A stretch of 39,130 bases of DNA, taken from assembly GCA_018260425.1 (NCBI GenBank), contig JAGLBD010000036.1, positions 1 through 39,130 on the forward strand, written 5' to 3'. Position numbers and translations under genes: made by a program. The notes beneath the pieces were generated by a model. The model was not told the DNA's origin, did no database searches, and saw only the letters and a list, made by a program, of their open reading frames with translations. This DNA comes from Pseudogulbenkiania sp. (lineage in GTDB: Bacteria > Pseudomonadota > Gammaproteobacteria > Burkholderiales > Chromobacteriaceae). Of the stretch, positions 7,793 to 15,587 are shown piece by piece (the stretch's first letter is position 1; each line of letters begins with the position of its first letter).

Positions 7793-8535
7793 CAGTAGGC
7801 CTGAATGCTGGTGACCAGCGTATTGACGGTCAGCGACCAGCCATCCACCAGCACGAACAGCAACAGCTTGAGCGGCAGCGAGATGACCAGCGGCGAGAGC
7901 ATCATCATCCCCATGGCCATCAGCACGCTGGCGACCACCAGATCGATGACCAGGAAGGGGATGAACAGCATGCAGCCGATCTGGAAGGCGGTCTTGAGTT
8001 CGGACAGCACGAATGCTGCCAGTTTTACCGGAAAACTATGCGCCGTCGGGCTGGCAATGTCTTTCTCGCCGGACAGGGTGGAGATCTGCGTCAGCGCCGC
8101 CTTGCTGGTTTGCGCCAGCATGAAGCGCGAGATGGGTGATTCGGCCCTGACCAGTGCTTCTTCCAGCGAGATGCGGTCCTGATCGTAGGGTTGAAAGGCG
8201 TTTTTCCAGATATCCATGCCGACCGGGCGCATCACCAGCAAGGTGAGGATCAGCGAAATGCCGGTCATCAGCCGGTTCGGCAAGCCTTGTTGCAAGCCCA
8301 GCGCCTGACGCAGCAGCGACAGGACGATGATGAAGCGGGTGAAGCTGGTCATCATCAACAGCAGGATAGGCAGCAGACCCAACAGGGTCATCAGCACCAG
8401 CACCTGGGTCTTGACGGTCAGTTCCTGCCCGGCGGCACCGTGTCCCAGCGACAGCAGCGACAGGTCCTGTGCGGCAAGCGGCACGCTCAAGGCGAGCAAC
8501 GCGGCACCGGCCAACAAGGTTTTGCGGGAAATCAT
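7792..8535 (-). CDS. fliP: Flagellar export gate protein FliP
   Basis: 247 residues, full length. An N-terminal signal peptide (MISRKTLLAGAALLALSVPL) is followed by the conserved TSFTRFIIVLSLLRQALG motif near residues 63-81 and the C-terminal membrane segments. It forms the core of the export pore with FliQ and FliR. The ATG overlaps the fliN stop by four bases. No fliO lies between fliN and fliP, where it often sits in primary systems. Confidence 0.96.
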   Translation of the reverse strand: MISRKTLLAGAALLALSVPLAAQDLSLLSLGHGAAGQELTVKTQVLVLMTLLGLLPILLLMMTSFTRFIIVLSLLRQALGLQQGLPNRLMTGISLILTLLVMRPVGMDIWKNAFQPYDQDRISLEEALVRAESPISRFMLAQTSKAALTQISTLSGEKDIASPTAHSFPVKLAAFVLSELKTAFQIGCMLFIPFLVIDLVVASVLMAMGMMMLSPLVISLPLKLLLFVLVDGWSLTVNTLVTSIQAY

Positions 8536-8876
8536 GCCGGAAGGATGCCCATATCAAGGTTTTCCAGTTCCACGACGCGCAGACCGTAGTTTTCACCGAC
8601 CACCACCACTTCGGCACGGCCGATGCGGGTGCCGTTGATCTTGATATCCAGCGGTTCGCCGGCGTGCTTGTCCAGTTCGAGCACCGAGCCGTGCTCAATG
8701 GCAAACAGGTCGGCCAGCGGCAGTTCCACGGCACCGACTTCCAGGGTCAGGGTGACCGGAATCTTGCGCATGAACGGGTTCAGGTCGCGGCGCGGTGCGC
8801 TGGCAGCAGGTTCTGCGCCGGCGGCGTCGGACAGGGTGTCGAGTGAATCCAGGTCAAAAGTATCCGGGAGGTCCAT
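8532..8876 (-). CDS. fliN: Flagellar C-ring protein FliN
   Basis: 114 residues with a C-terminal SpoA domain (about 35-110: IPVTLTLEVGAVELPLADLF then the KINGTRIGRAEVVVVGENYG segment). It forms the lower part of the C-ring with FliM and binds the export ATPase complex through FliH. The N-terminus is short and acidic. It starts three bases after the fliM stop and overlaps fliP by four bases. Confidence 0.94.
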   Translation of the reverse strand: MDLPDTFDLDSLDTLSDAAGAEPAASAPRRDLNPFMRKIPVTLTLEVGAVELPLADLFAIEHGSVLELDKHAGEPLDIKINGTRIGRAEVVVVGENYGLRVVELENLDMGILPA

Positions 8877-8879
8877 GCA

Positions 8880-9755
8880 TTACTCCACATCGTCAAAGGC
8901 GGTGAGGCACAGCTTGCCGGCATTATCGGCAACGCTGGCGGTAAACAGGCGCGAGTGGCCGACATGAACATCGGCACGCTGGCGCATCGGAGCGGGGATG
9001 ATCTGGCCGATCTTGAGGTCGAGCACCTCGCCCAGCGGCAGGCTCAGCGTCAGCAGGGAGGCGGCGAGTCGCACGCGCACATGGTCTTCCAGTACCAGAC
9101 GCGGGGCTTCTTCACCGCCCGGAGTGCTGCGGCGGCTGGCGCCGACGGCCTGCATCAGCCATTCGAACAGCTCGGCGTCAAGGCGCAAGGCGATCGAGCC
9201 TGCGCAATCGCGCTCCTGATCGGCAATCTCAAGGATGATTTCGCAGGACTGCCGGGTGTGTACCCCGGGCTGGCCACTGCGCCGCGGCGGGGTGGACGGT
9301 AGCGGTGCACCGTTCAGCCGGGTCAGCGTGCCAAGTGTGACCAGCGCAATATCGGCCCCGAGAGCGGCTTGCAGGCGGAGTTCGGTTTCGGTGACCGCCA
9401 CGTCGGCCGGGTCGGTGGCGGCGCTGCCGGCTTGCCAGCCACCGCCATAGCGATAGTCCAGCATGCGCAACAGCAGGCTGCGGTCGATGGCGATGTCGAT
9501 ATGGCCCATCGAGTGGGAGAAGCGCTGCATGACACTGCGCGACAGCGTGTCAGCCGGTCCGCTGCACCGCACCCCGGTCATGCCGAAACGCGCATGGTAG
9601 CGGCGATTCAGACGTACTCCGAGAAACAGGTCGATATCATCCTGCAGCGCTTGCGTGAAAACCGGCAACAGATGGAACGGCCGTCCCAGGGTTCTGGGAT
9701 CAAGGGCGTCCAGTCGACGTCCCGCTTGCGGCGCGATGAGCTTGCTTTTGGGCAT
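8880..9755 (-). CDS. fliM: Flagellar C-ring/switch protein FliM, short form
   Basis: 291 residues from the ATG at 9755 (MPKSKLIAPQAGRRLDALDP). In-frame upstream starts (ATG at 9788, TTG at 9797) lack properly spaced ribosome sites, so the start is not certain. The middle domain covers about residues 20-200 and the C-terminal SpoA domain about 215-290. No choice of start gives the N-terminal EIDALL-type peptide that binds phospho-CheY in primary FliM. The GGXG motif that contacts FliG reads GGGW (104-107). It is first in the fliMNPQR-flhBA unit and divergent from fliE. Confidence 0.88.
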   Translation of the reverse strand: MPKSKLIAPQAGRRLDALDPRTLGRPFHLLPVFTQALQDDIDLFLGVRLNRRYHARFGMTGVRCSGPADTLSRSVMQRFSHSMGHIDIAIDRSLLLRMLDYRYGGGWQAGSAATDPADVAVTETELRLQAALGADIALVTLGTLTRLNGAPLPSTPPRRSGQPGVHTRQSCEIILEIADQERDCAGSIALRLDAELFEWLMQAVGASRRSTPGGEEAPRLVLEDHVRVRLAASLLTLSLPLGEVLDLKIGQIIPAPMRQRADVHVGHSRLFTASVADNAGKLCLTAFDDVE

Positions 9756-9862
9756 ACAGGCACTTGTCGGCAAAGGTTGGGACCACATCCCCTTCAACTA
9801 ACAGGGAATTCGCGAGTCCGCATCTTACTTGGCAGGCGGGGCTTGGGTAAGACGTTGGCAGG

Positions 9863-9876
9863 GGTGAATTTTCACG
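9863..9876. promoter_or_regulatory. Operator GGTGAATTTTCACG, distal site of the fliM/fliE region
   Basis: GTGAATTTTCAC (9864-9875) repeats the core of the flagellin 1 operator exactly; the outermost base of each half-site differs. Its centre is 22 bp, about two helical turns, from the next operator at 9885-9898. It lies in the 228-bp divergent region between fliM and fliE and could serve both directions. Confidence 0.55.
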
Positions 9877-9884
9877 GGGGGATT

Positions 9885-9898
9885 TGTGAATATTTACA
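9885..9898. promoter_or_regulatory. Operator TGTGAATATTTACA, proximal site of fliE
   Basis: TGTGA-N4-TTACA with one half-site change; with flanks, TTTGTGAATATTTACAAA (9883-9900) is an 18-bp near-palindrome. Its centre (9891.5) is 41.5 bp upstream of a start point predicted from the -10-like TAAACT at 9922. That is the classical position for a class II activator of the CRP family. Confidence 0.55.
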
Positions 9899-9921
9899 AA
9901 TGTTATGGAATGGCATGGAAG

Positions 9922-9933
9922 TAAACTCGATCC
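9922..9933 (+). promoter_or_regulatory. Candidate -10 element and start point of the fliE operon
   Basis: TAAACT (9922-9927) matches TATAAT at four of six positions and lies where a promoter activated from the operator at 9885-9898 should have its -10 box, with a start near 9933 and a leader of about 50 bases. No sigma-54 -24/-12 pair is seen in the region. The assignment rests on spacing only. Confidence 0.35.
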
Positions 9934-9983
9934 CCATTGTCAAGCCTTGCCAGTATTCGCACTGGCGCATTACCGGGGGTTCC

Positions 9984-10319
9984 ATGAAAAGTGAAATCGG
10001 CAGCCTGATTCTCGGCGACAAAGCCAGTATGATCGCCGACATGTCGCGATTGGCCCTGCAGCCGCCGGCCATCCAGCAGAACGAGGCGGGCGCGCACCCG
10101 GCAAGCTTCGCCGACAGCATGGTGGCGGCGGTTCGTTCGGTCGATGCCAGCGAGCGTGCGGCCAGCGACAAAATGGCCGATGTGGAAAGTGGCAAGAGTG
10201 ACGACCTGGTCGGCGCCATGCTGATGACCCAGGAAGCCAGTCTGTCCTTCTCCGCGCTGGTTCAGGTTCGCAACAAGGTGGTCGGAGCGGTCGACGACCT
10301 GCTCAAGATGCCACTCTGA
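9984..10319 (+). CDS. fliE: MS-ring/rod junction protein FliE
   Basis: 111 residues from the ATG at 9984, preceded by a GGGGG ribosome site; the open frame runs further upstream but through the control region. The C-terminal half (GAMLMTQEASLSFSALVQVR... VVGAVDDLLKMPL) is the conserved FliE helix pair. The protein joins the MS-ring to the proximal rod and is an early export substrate. It is the first gene of fliEFGHIJ, 33 bases before fliF. Confidence 0.94.
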   Translation: MKSEIGSLILGDKASMIADMSRLALQPPAIQQNEAGAHPASFADSMVAAVRSVDASERAASDKMADVESGKSDDLVGAMLMTQEASLSFSALVQVRNKVVGAVDDLLKMPL

Positions 10320-10352
10320 TTCTTCCTCTCTCTCCTACAGCGAGACGTATCC

Positions 10353-12038
10353 GTGCTTGAAAAGATCAAGGCCAGTCTGGCCCGTTTCACGAGTGATGAC
10401 GCCGGCAGCAGCAAATTGGCTTTGCCGGCCTGGCGCACGGTATTGCCTCTGGTGGTGCTTGCCACCGCCGTGACCCTGCTGGTGATGCTTTGGGTCTGGC
10501 GCGACGACAGTCGTTATCGTCCGGTGTTCGGTGCCCGTGAAAAGGTGGCGATGGCCGACATGATGGCGGTGTTCGACGCCGAACATATTCCCTATCGTCT
10601 GCATCCCGACAGCGGGCAGGTGCTCGTCCCTGAAAACCAGCTCGGCAAGGTACGCATGCTGCTGGCCGCCAAGGGCATTTCGGCCCAATTGCCTGCCGGT
10701 CTCGAATTGCTGGACCGCAACGACCCGCTGGGGGTCAGCCAGTTTGTGCAGGATGTGCGTTTCCGTCGTGGTCTGGAAGGCGAACTGGCTCAGAGCATCA
10801 TGACGCTCGACCCGGTGGCGTCGGCCCGGGTGCATCTGTCCATTGCCCGCTCGACCTCCTTTGTGGTCAGCGATGGTGAAAAGAGTTCCGCCTCGGTGGT
10901 GATTGCCCTCAAGCAAGGCACGCATCTGACCCCCGAGCAGTCGGCCGCGATCGTCAAGCTGGTGGCCGGCAGTGTGGCCAGTCTCGATGCCCAGCGCGTG
11001 ACGCTGGTGGATCAGGCCGGCAATTTGCTGTCGGCGCAACTGGATCTGTCCGACGGTGCCGGCAACCCGGCCATCGATACCCAGGCGGCCCGTCACTACC
11101 GCGATGAGGCGCGACAGAATGTCGTCGACTTGCTGGACCCGGTGCTGGGCGGTAACAACTTCAAGGTCAGCATCACCGCCGAAGTCGATAACGACCGGGT
11201 GGAAGAAACCCGCGAGAAATACGGCGAAGCGCCGAAGATCACCAATGAGGCAATGCGCGAAGAACAGAATCGCGATGCGCTGGCCATGGGCGTTCCCGGT
11301 TCGCTGAGCAACCGTCCGGCACCTCAGGATGCCTCGGCGGCTAGCGCCGACGGCAATCTCTCCAAAAAGAATGCCATGACCCGCCAGTACGCCTATGACC
11401 GCAGCGTGATGCAGATCCGCCATGCCCGCGGCACCTTGCGTGCCTTGCACGTGGCGGTGCTGGTCAATGCGGCGATGGCGCCGGACCGCAAGACCGGCTG
11501 GACGGCCGAACAATTGGGTCACTTCGACCGCCTGCTGCGCAATGGTCTGGGCATCAATGCCAACCGCGGTGACTCGCTGGTGGTGACCGCCATGCCGTTC
11601 CCGGGCAAGCCGGCCGCGGCCGCCTGGTGGGAAGATCAGGGGCTGTGGTTCGAGGTGGCGTCCTGGGCAGGCTGGGCAATCGGTGCCTTGCTGGCCTGGC
11701 TGTTGCTGGCCCGTCCCTTGCTGCGCTGGATCAAGCCGTGGCTACCCGAAGCGCCGGTCAAACGCCGTACCGAAACGGCCGAGGCCGCTGCGAGCCGCGA
11801 GGTGGTGCGCGATGCACCGCGTGCGCCCGTTGCCGCTCCGCGTCCGGGCAGCGAGCCCCGTGCTGCCGATCTTTCTACCATGCCAATGGTGCCACTGCTG
11901 GACGGGTATGATCTTCCGCCTGCCGGTTCGTCCGTCGATGTGCTGGTCGAGCATCTGAAGATGCTGGCCAGCAAAGAGCCGGAACGTGTCGCCGAAGTCG
12001 TCAAACAATGGGTACAGAGCCATGGACGAAGTGCTTGA
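10353..12038 (+). CDS. fliF: Flagellar MS-ring protein FliF
   Basis: 561 residues from a GTG start. There is a membrane segment at about 29-49, then ring-building domains with the conserved LLAAKGISAQLP, GVSQFVQDVRFRRGLEGEL and ARVHLSIAR motifs. A second membrane segment is near 435-457. The C-terminal tail (VDVLVEHLKMLASKEPERVAEVVKQW) is the FliG-binding motif. It forms the MS-ring in the inner membrane, on which rotor and export gate are built. It overlaps fliG by 17 bases. Confidence 0.96.
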   Translation: MLEKIKASLARFTSDDAGSSKLALPAWRTVLPLVVLATAVTLLVMLWVWRDDSRYRPVFGAREKVAMADMMAVFDAEHIPYRLHPDSGQVLVPENQLGKVRMLLAAKGISAQLPAGLELLDRNDPLGVSQFVQDVRFRRGLEGELAQSIMTLDPVASARVHLSIARSTSFVVSDGEKSSASVVIALKQGTHLTPEQSAAIVKLVAGSVASLDAQRVTLVDQAGNLLSAQLDLSDGAGNPAIDTQAARHYRDEARQNVVDLLDPVLGGNNFKVSITAEVDNDRVEETREKYGEAPKITNEAMREEQNRDALAMGVPGSLSNRPAPQDASAASADGNLSKKNAMTRQYAYDRSVMQIRHARGTLRALHVAVLVNAAMAPDRKTGWTAEQLGHFDRLLRNGLGINANRGDSLVVTAMPFPGKPAAAAWWEDQGLWFEVASWAGWAIGALLAWLLLARPLLRWIKPWLPEAPVKRRTETAEAAASREVVRDAPRAPVAAPRPGSEPRAADLSTMPMVPLLDGYDLPPAGSSVDVLVEHLKMLASKEPERVAEVVKQWVQSHGRSA

Positions 12039-13077
12039 TTCTCCGGCCGCACCGGCCTTTACGCCGGTCGGCTCCACCACGCAACCCACTTCGCCGACGC
12101 CGATCGAGCAAGCGGCGATCCTGATGTTGAGCATGGGTGAGGAGCCTGCTGCCAATGTGCTGCGTTGTTTGTCGCGTGACGAATTGCTGGAAGTGACCCA
12201 GGTCATGTCGCGCATGAGCGGCATCAAGGTGGATGCCGTCAAGAAAACCATCCAGCGTTTCTTCGACGATTACCGCGAGCAAAGTGGCGTGCATGGTGCC
12301 TCGCGGGCCTTTCTCAAACAGTCGCTGGATCTGGCGCTGGGCAGCGATATCGCCAACAGCGTGCTGAACAGCATCTACGGCGACGTGATCCGTCCCAAGA
12401 TGGCGCGCCTGCAATGGGTCTCCCCCAAATGGCTGGCCGACCAGATCGCCAATGAGCATGCCCGCATGCAGGCACTGTTTCTGGCGTTTCTGCCTCCTTC
12501 TCTGGCGGTGGACGTGATCGAGGCCTTGCCGGTGGAGTGCCGCGACGCGGTGCTGTTGAGCATTGCCCGCCTCAAGGACGTTGACCGTGACTTGCTGGAC
12601 GAACTGGACGAACTGGTCAACCGCAGCCTTGACTGCCTGCATACCCAAAGCACCACGGTGGAAGGGGTGCAGCAAACCGCCGACATCATCAACCGCCTCT
12701 CGGGCGACCGTCAGCGCATGATCGAACTGATGCGTGCCCGCGACCCCGATCTGATGGGTGAGGTCGAGGCCCGTATGTACGACTTCTTCTGCCTGTCGCG
12801 CCAGACCGAAGTGGTGTTGACCCGCATCATCGAAGAGGTACCGCTCGAGCAGTGGTCGATCGCGCTCAAGGGCGCGGAGCCTGCGGTGCGCAGTGCCATC
12901 CTCAATTGCATGCCGCGTCGTCAGGCGCAGAGTTTCGAACAGATGATGCGCCGTCTCGGCCCGGTGCCGGTCAGTCGCGTCGAGCAGGTGCGCAGCGAAA
13001 TTCTCACCGCGGTACGCGAACTGGCCGACGCGGGCGAGATCGACCTGCAGCTGTTCTCCGAGGATGTACTCGAGTAA
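12022..13077 (+). CDS. fliG: Flagellar rotor protein FliG, divergent torque domain
   Basis: 351 residues from the ATG at 12022, inside the fliF end. The N-terminal FliF-binding domain, middle domain and C-terminal domain are all recognisable (IEQAAILMLSMGEE at 28-41; ALKGAEP at 281-287; GPVPVSRVE at 313-321). Aligned to E. coli FliG, the torque residues K264 and R281 are kept (K283, R300), but D288, D289 and R297 are replaced by Q307, M308 and P316. The middle-domain EHPQ motif reads EHAR (145-148). The stator partner MotA at 19975 shows matching changes. FliG transmits torque from the stators to the C-ring. Confidence 0.93.
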   Translation: MDEVLDSPAAPAFTPVGSTTQPTSPTPIEQAAILMLSMGEEPAANVLRCLSRDELLEVTQVMSRMSGIKVDAVKKTIQRFFDDYREQSGVHGASRAFLKQSLDLALGSDIANSVLNSIYGDVIRPKMARLQWVSPKWLADQIANEHARMQALFLAFLPPSLAVDVIEALPVECRDAVLLSIARLKDVDRDLLDELDELVNRSLDCLHTQSTTVEGVQQTADIINRLSGDRQRMIELMRARDPDLMGEVEARMYDFFCLSRQTEVVLTRIIEEVPLEQWSIALKGAEPAVRSAILNCMPRRQAQSFEQMMRRLGPVPVSRVEQVRSEILTAVRELADAGEIDLQLFSEDVLE

Positions 13078-13772
13078 TGGCGCCCGGGATCCGTTTGTAC
13101 AAGTTTCCGCCGCTGGTGCGCAGTACCGCACCCTCCGAAGCGATGTCAGGCCAGCCTGGCGATGCCCAGCAGTGTCTGGAAGACGCCTATCGGCAGGGGC
13201 TGGACTCCGGCTACCGCGAGGGGCATGAGGCCGGTATGGCCGAAGGGCGTCCCGAAGGCGTGGCGGCTGGCTATCGCGAAGGTCTGGAGCAAGGGCGTGC
13301 CGAAGCGCTGGAACAGGTGCGCCGCGAGTTTGCCGCCGCCATGGCACCGGTGGATGCCTTGCTGGCCGAATTGACAGCGGCTCAACAGGACTTCAAGAGC
13401 GCCTTGCGCCGCGAGGTGGTGGATCTGGTCGGCAAGGTCGCCTCGCAGGTGGTGCGCTCGGAACTGGCGCTCAAACCGGTGCAATTGCTGTCGCTGGTCG
13501 ACGAAACGCTGGCGACCATGCCGACCGCCACCGGTGAGGTGCGGGTGTTCCTCAATCCGGAAGAGTGCCGCCGTATCGGCGAGCTCGCCCCGGAGCGGGC
13601 TTCGCGCTGGACACTGATCCCCGACCCGGCGCTGGGCTATGGCGAATGCCGTGTCAGCACCGGCGAGGCCGAAGCGGATGCGGGTTGCCAGCAACGGCTG
13701 GAACGTTGCATGAGTCAGGTACGCGAGCATGTGTTGAACGATCAGGATGGCGAGGCTGACGCGTCGCCATGA
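13077..13772 (+). CDS. fliH: Export ATPase regulator FliH
   Basis: 231 residues from the ATG overlapping the fliG stop (TAATG). Residues about 40-75 hold a run of GxxxG repeats (GYREGHEAGMAEGRPEG and onward), the hallmark of FliH, followed by a coiled-coil and the C-terminal domain that binds FliI. It links the ATPase FliI to FliN at the C-ring. The upstream part of the longer open frame overlaps fliG and is not used. Confidence 0.93.
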   Translation: MAPGIRLYKFPPLVRSTAPSEAMSGQPGDAQQCLEDAYRQGLDSGYREGHEAGMAEGRPEGVAAGYREGLEQGRAEALEQVRREFAAAMAPVDALLAELTAAQQDFKSALRREVVDLVGKVASQVVRSELALKPVQLLSLVDETLATMPTATGEVRVFLNPEECRRIGELAPERASRWTLIPDPALGYGECRVSTGEAEADAGCQQRLERCMSQVREHVLNDQDGEADASP

Positions 13773-15085
13773 GTTCACTGAGCGAAACCCTCCGTCATCT
13801 TGACCTTGCCGATGTGCCGGTGGCGCGGGTCACCGGTCGTCTGGTCGGGGTGAGCGGCCTGCTGCTGGAAAGTGTCGGCTGTCCTCTGGCCACCGGCCAG
13901 CGCTGCCGCGTCGAGACTGCCGGCGGTGAGTGGCTGCTGGCGCAGGTGGTCGGGTTTCGGCGTGACGTCTCCTATTTGATGCCGTTTAAAAAGCCGGTCG
14001 GACTGATGACCGGTGCGCGGGTGGTGCCGGTCGACGATGATGGCGAGCTGCTGATCGGCCCGTCCTGGCTGGGCCGGATCGTCAATGGTCTGGGCGAGGC
14101 GCTGGACGGTCGTGGCCGGCTGGGCGGCGATCACCCCTTGAGTCTGCACCCACCCCGGGTCAATCCCCTGAAGAAACGTCCGGTCACCCAGCCGCTGGAT
14201 GTCGGTGTGCGTGCCATCAACGGCGTGCTGACGCTGGGGCGTGGCCAGCGGGTGGGCTTGTTCGCCGGCAGTGGCGTCGGCAAGAGCGTGTTGCTGGGCA
14301 TGATTACCCGTCAGACCGAGGCCGATGTGGTGGTGGTCGGCCTGATTGGCGAGCGTGGCCGCGAAGTGCGCGAATTCATTGAACATGCCTTGGGCGAAGA
14401 GGGCTTGGCCCGCGCCGTGCTGGTGGTGGCACCGGCCGACGAGTCGCCGCTGATGCGCTTGCAGGCCACCGAGCTGTGCCATTCGATTGCCAGTCATTTT
14501 CGGGACAGGGGTCAGCAGGTCTTGCTGCTGGTCGACTCGCTGACCCGCTATGCGATGGCCCAGCGCGAATTGGCGCTGGCGCTGGGTGAGCCCCCTGCCA
14601 CCAAGGGCTATCCCGCCTCGGTGTTCGGCCTGTTGCCGCAACTGGCGGAAAGTGCCGGCAACGGTGAGGGCGGTTCGGGCAGCATGAGCGCCATTTATAC
14701 CGTGCTGGCCGAAGGTGATGACCAGCAAGACCCGGTGGTGGATACCGCACGGGCCATTCTCGACGGCCACATCGTGCTGACGCGCAGTCTGGCCGAGAGT
14801 GGTCACTATCCGGCCATCGATATCGCGCAATCCATCAGCCGCTGCATGGCGCAGGTCACCTCCCCGGAACATCAGGCGGCCGCCCGCGAGCTGAAAGAAC
14901 TGGCTTCGCGTTATCAGGGCGTGCGGGCACTGATTCCGCTGGGCGGTTATGTGAAGGGGGCTGATCCGGCCACCGACCGCGCCGTCGAGCGTTATCCCTT
15001 TATCGAAGCGTTTCTGCGCCAGAGCGTTCATGAAGCCGCACCTTTGGCGGCCAGTCTGGCGCAGCTTGAAGGAGTGCTTGGATGA
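13769..15085 (+). CDS. fliI: Flagellar export ATPase FliI
   Basis: 438 residues. Walker A GSGVGKS at 167-173, the GERGREVREF motif near 194-203 and Walker B VLLLVDSLTRYA near 251-262 are intact. This is the hexameric ATPase that unloads export substrates and chaperones at the gate. The start overlaps fliH by four bases and the end overlaps fliJ by four bases (ATGA at each junction). Confidence 0.97.
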   Translation: MSSLSETLRHLDLADVPVARVTGRLVGVSGLLLESVGCPLATGQRCRVETAGGEWLLAQVVGFRRDVSYLMPFKKPVGLMTGARVVPVDDDGELLIGPSWLGRIVNGLGEALDGRGRLGGDHPLSLHPPRVNPLKKRPVTQPLDVGVRAINGVLTLGRGQRVGLFAGSGVGKSVLLGMITRQTEADVVVVGLIGERGREVREFIEHALGEEGLARAVLVVAPADESPLMRLQATELCHSIASHFRDRGQQVLLLVDSLTRYAMAQRELALALGEPPATKGYPASVFGLLPQLAESAGNGEGGSGSMSAIYTVLAEGDDQQDPVVDTARAILDGHIVLTRSLAESGHYPAIDIAQSISRCMAQVTSPEHQAAARELKELASRYQGVRALIPLGGYVKGADPATDRAVERYPFIEAFLRQSVHEAAPLAASLAQLEGVLG

Positions 15086-15513
15086 CACGATCGTCTAGCG
15101 ATGACAGCCTGGGGCTGCTGGCGAAACTGCGCGGGCAGGAAGTCGATGCCCTCGAACTGAAAATGCGTCGCAAGGCGCAATTAGAGCAGCGTTACCGCAA
15201 TACCATCCATGCCTTGACCGAGTTGTGCCAGCGTCCCCAGCCGATTGCCGCGCATCCGGCGCTGGCCATCAATGCCGGGCAGTACAAAGGCGCTTTGCTT
15301 AGTGTGCTGGAAGACCAGAAGCGCGACCTCGCCTTGCATGAAATGGATATGGCCGCCGACCGGCAGATCCTGCTCGCCGCCTACCGCAAGCAGGTAGGGC
15401 TGGAGCAGGTCATCGACCAGCGCCGTCGGCAGGAACATCTGGAGCGAAGTCGCCGCGAGCAGAAACGCACCGACGACCTTGCCGCCCAACGCAGCAGTAC
15501 CAGGAGAGTGTGA
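15082..15513 (+). CDS. fliJ: Flagellar export protein FliJ
   Basis: 143-residue, highly charged and mostly helical protein, consistent with the coiled-coil stalk that rotates inside the FliI hexamer and contacts FlhA. Identification rests mainly on position after fliI, size and helical composition, as FliJ sequences are poorly conserved. Its stop codon lies within the palindromic operator at 15509-15522. Confidence 0.85.
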   Translation: MTRSSSDDSLGLLAKLRGQEVDALELKMRRKAQLEQRYRNTIHALTELCQRPQPIAAHPALAINAGQYKGALLSVLEDQKRDLALHEMDMAADRQILLAAYRKQVGLEQVIDQRRRQEHLERSRREQKRTDDLAAQRSSTRRV

Positions 15514-15522
15514 TTATTCACG
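15509..15522. promoter_or_regulatory. Operator TGTGATTATTCACG upstream of fliD
   Basis: TGTGA-N4-TCACG, sharing 13 consecutive bases with the operator of flagellin 2. It overlaps the fliJ stop and lies 65 bp before the fliD ATG. It suggests that fliD-S-T-K-L-A-motAB is a separate transcription unit under the same regulator. No clear -10 is visible; AATACG near 15542 is a weak candidate. Confidence 0.5.
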
Positions 15523-15587
15523 CCCGGTTCAGGCTCGACGCAATACGGTCGCCTGTATCACAGTGACGATCATTCACGGAGCGCGAC

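Noticed and set aside
9829-9880. TTGGCAGG repeated at 9829 and 9855, resembling a sigma-54 -24 box before fliE/fliM
   Set aside because: Neither copy has a GC pair at the required distance for the -12 box, so no sigma-54 promoter is supported.
9369-9983. Long in-frame extension upstream of fliE
   Set aside because: It runs through fliM in antisense and through the operators; FliE family length and the ribosome site support the ATG at 9984.
15558-15577. Further GTGA and TCAC elements between the fliD operator and the fliD start
   Set aside because: The half-sites do not form a symmetrical site with the 4-base or the 6-base spacer; mentioned only as possible auxiliary half-sites.
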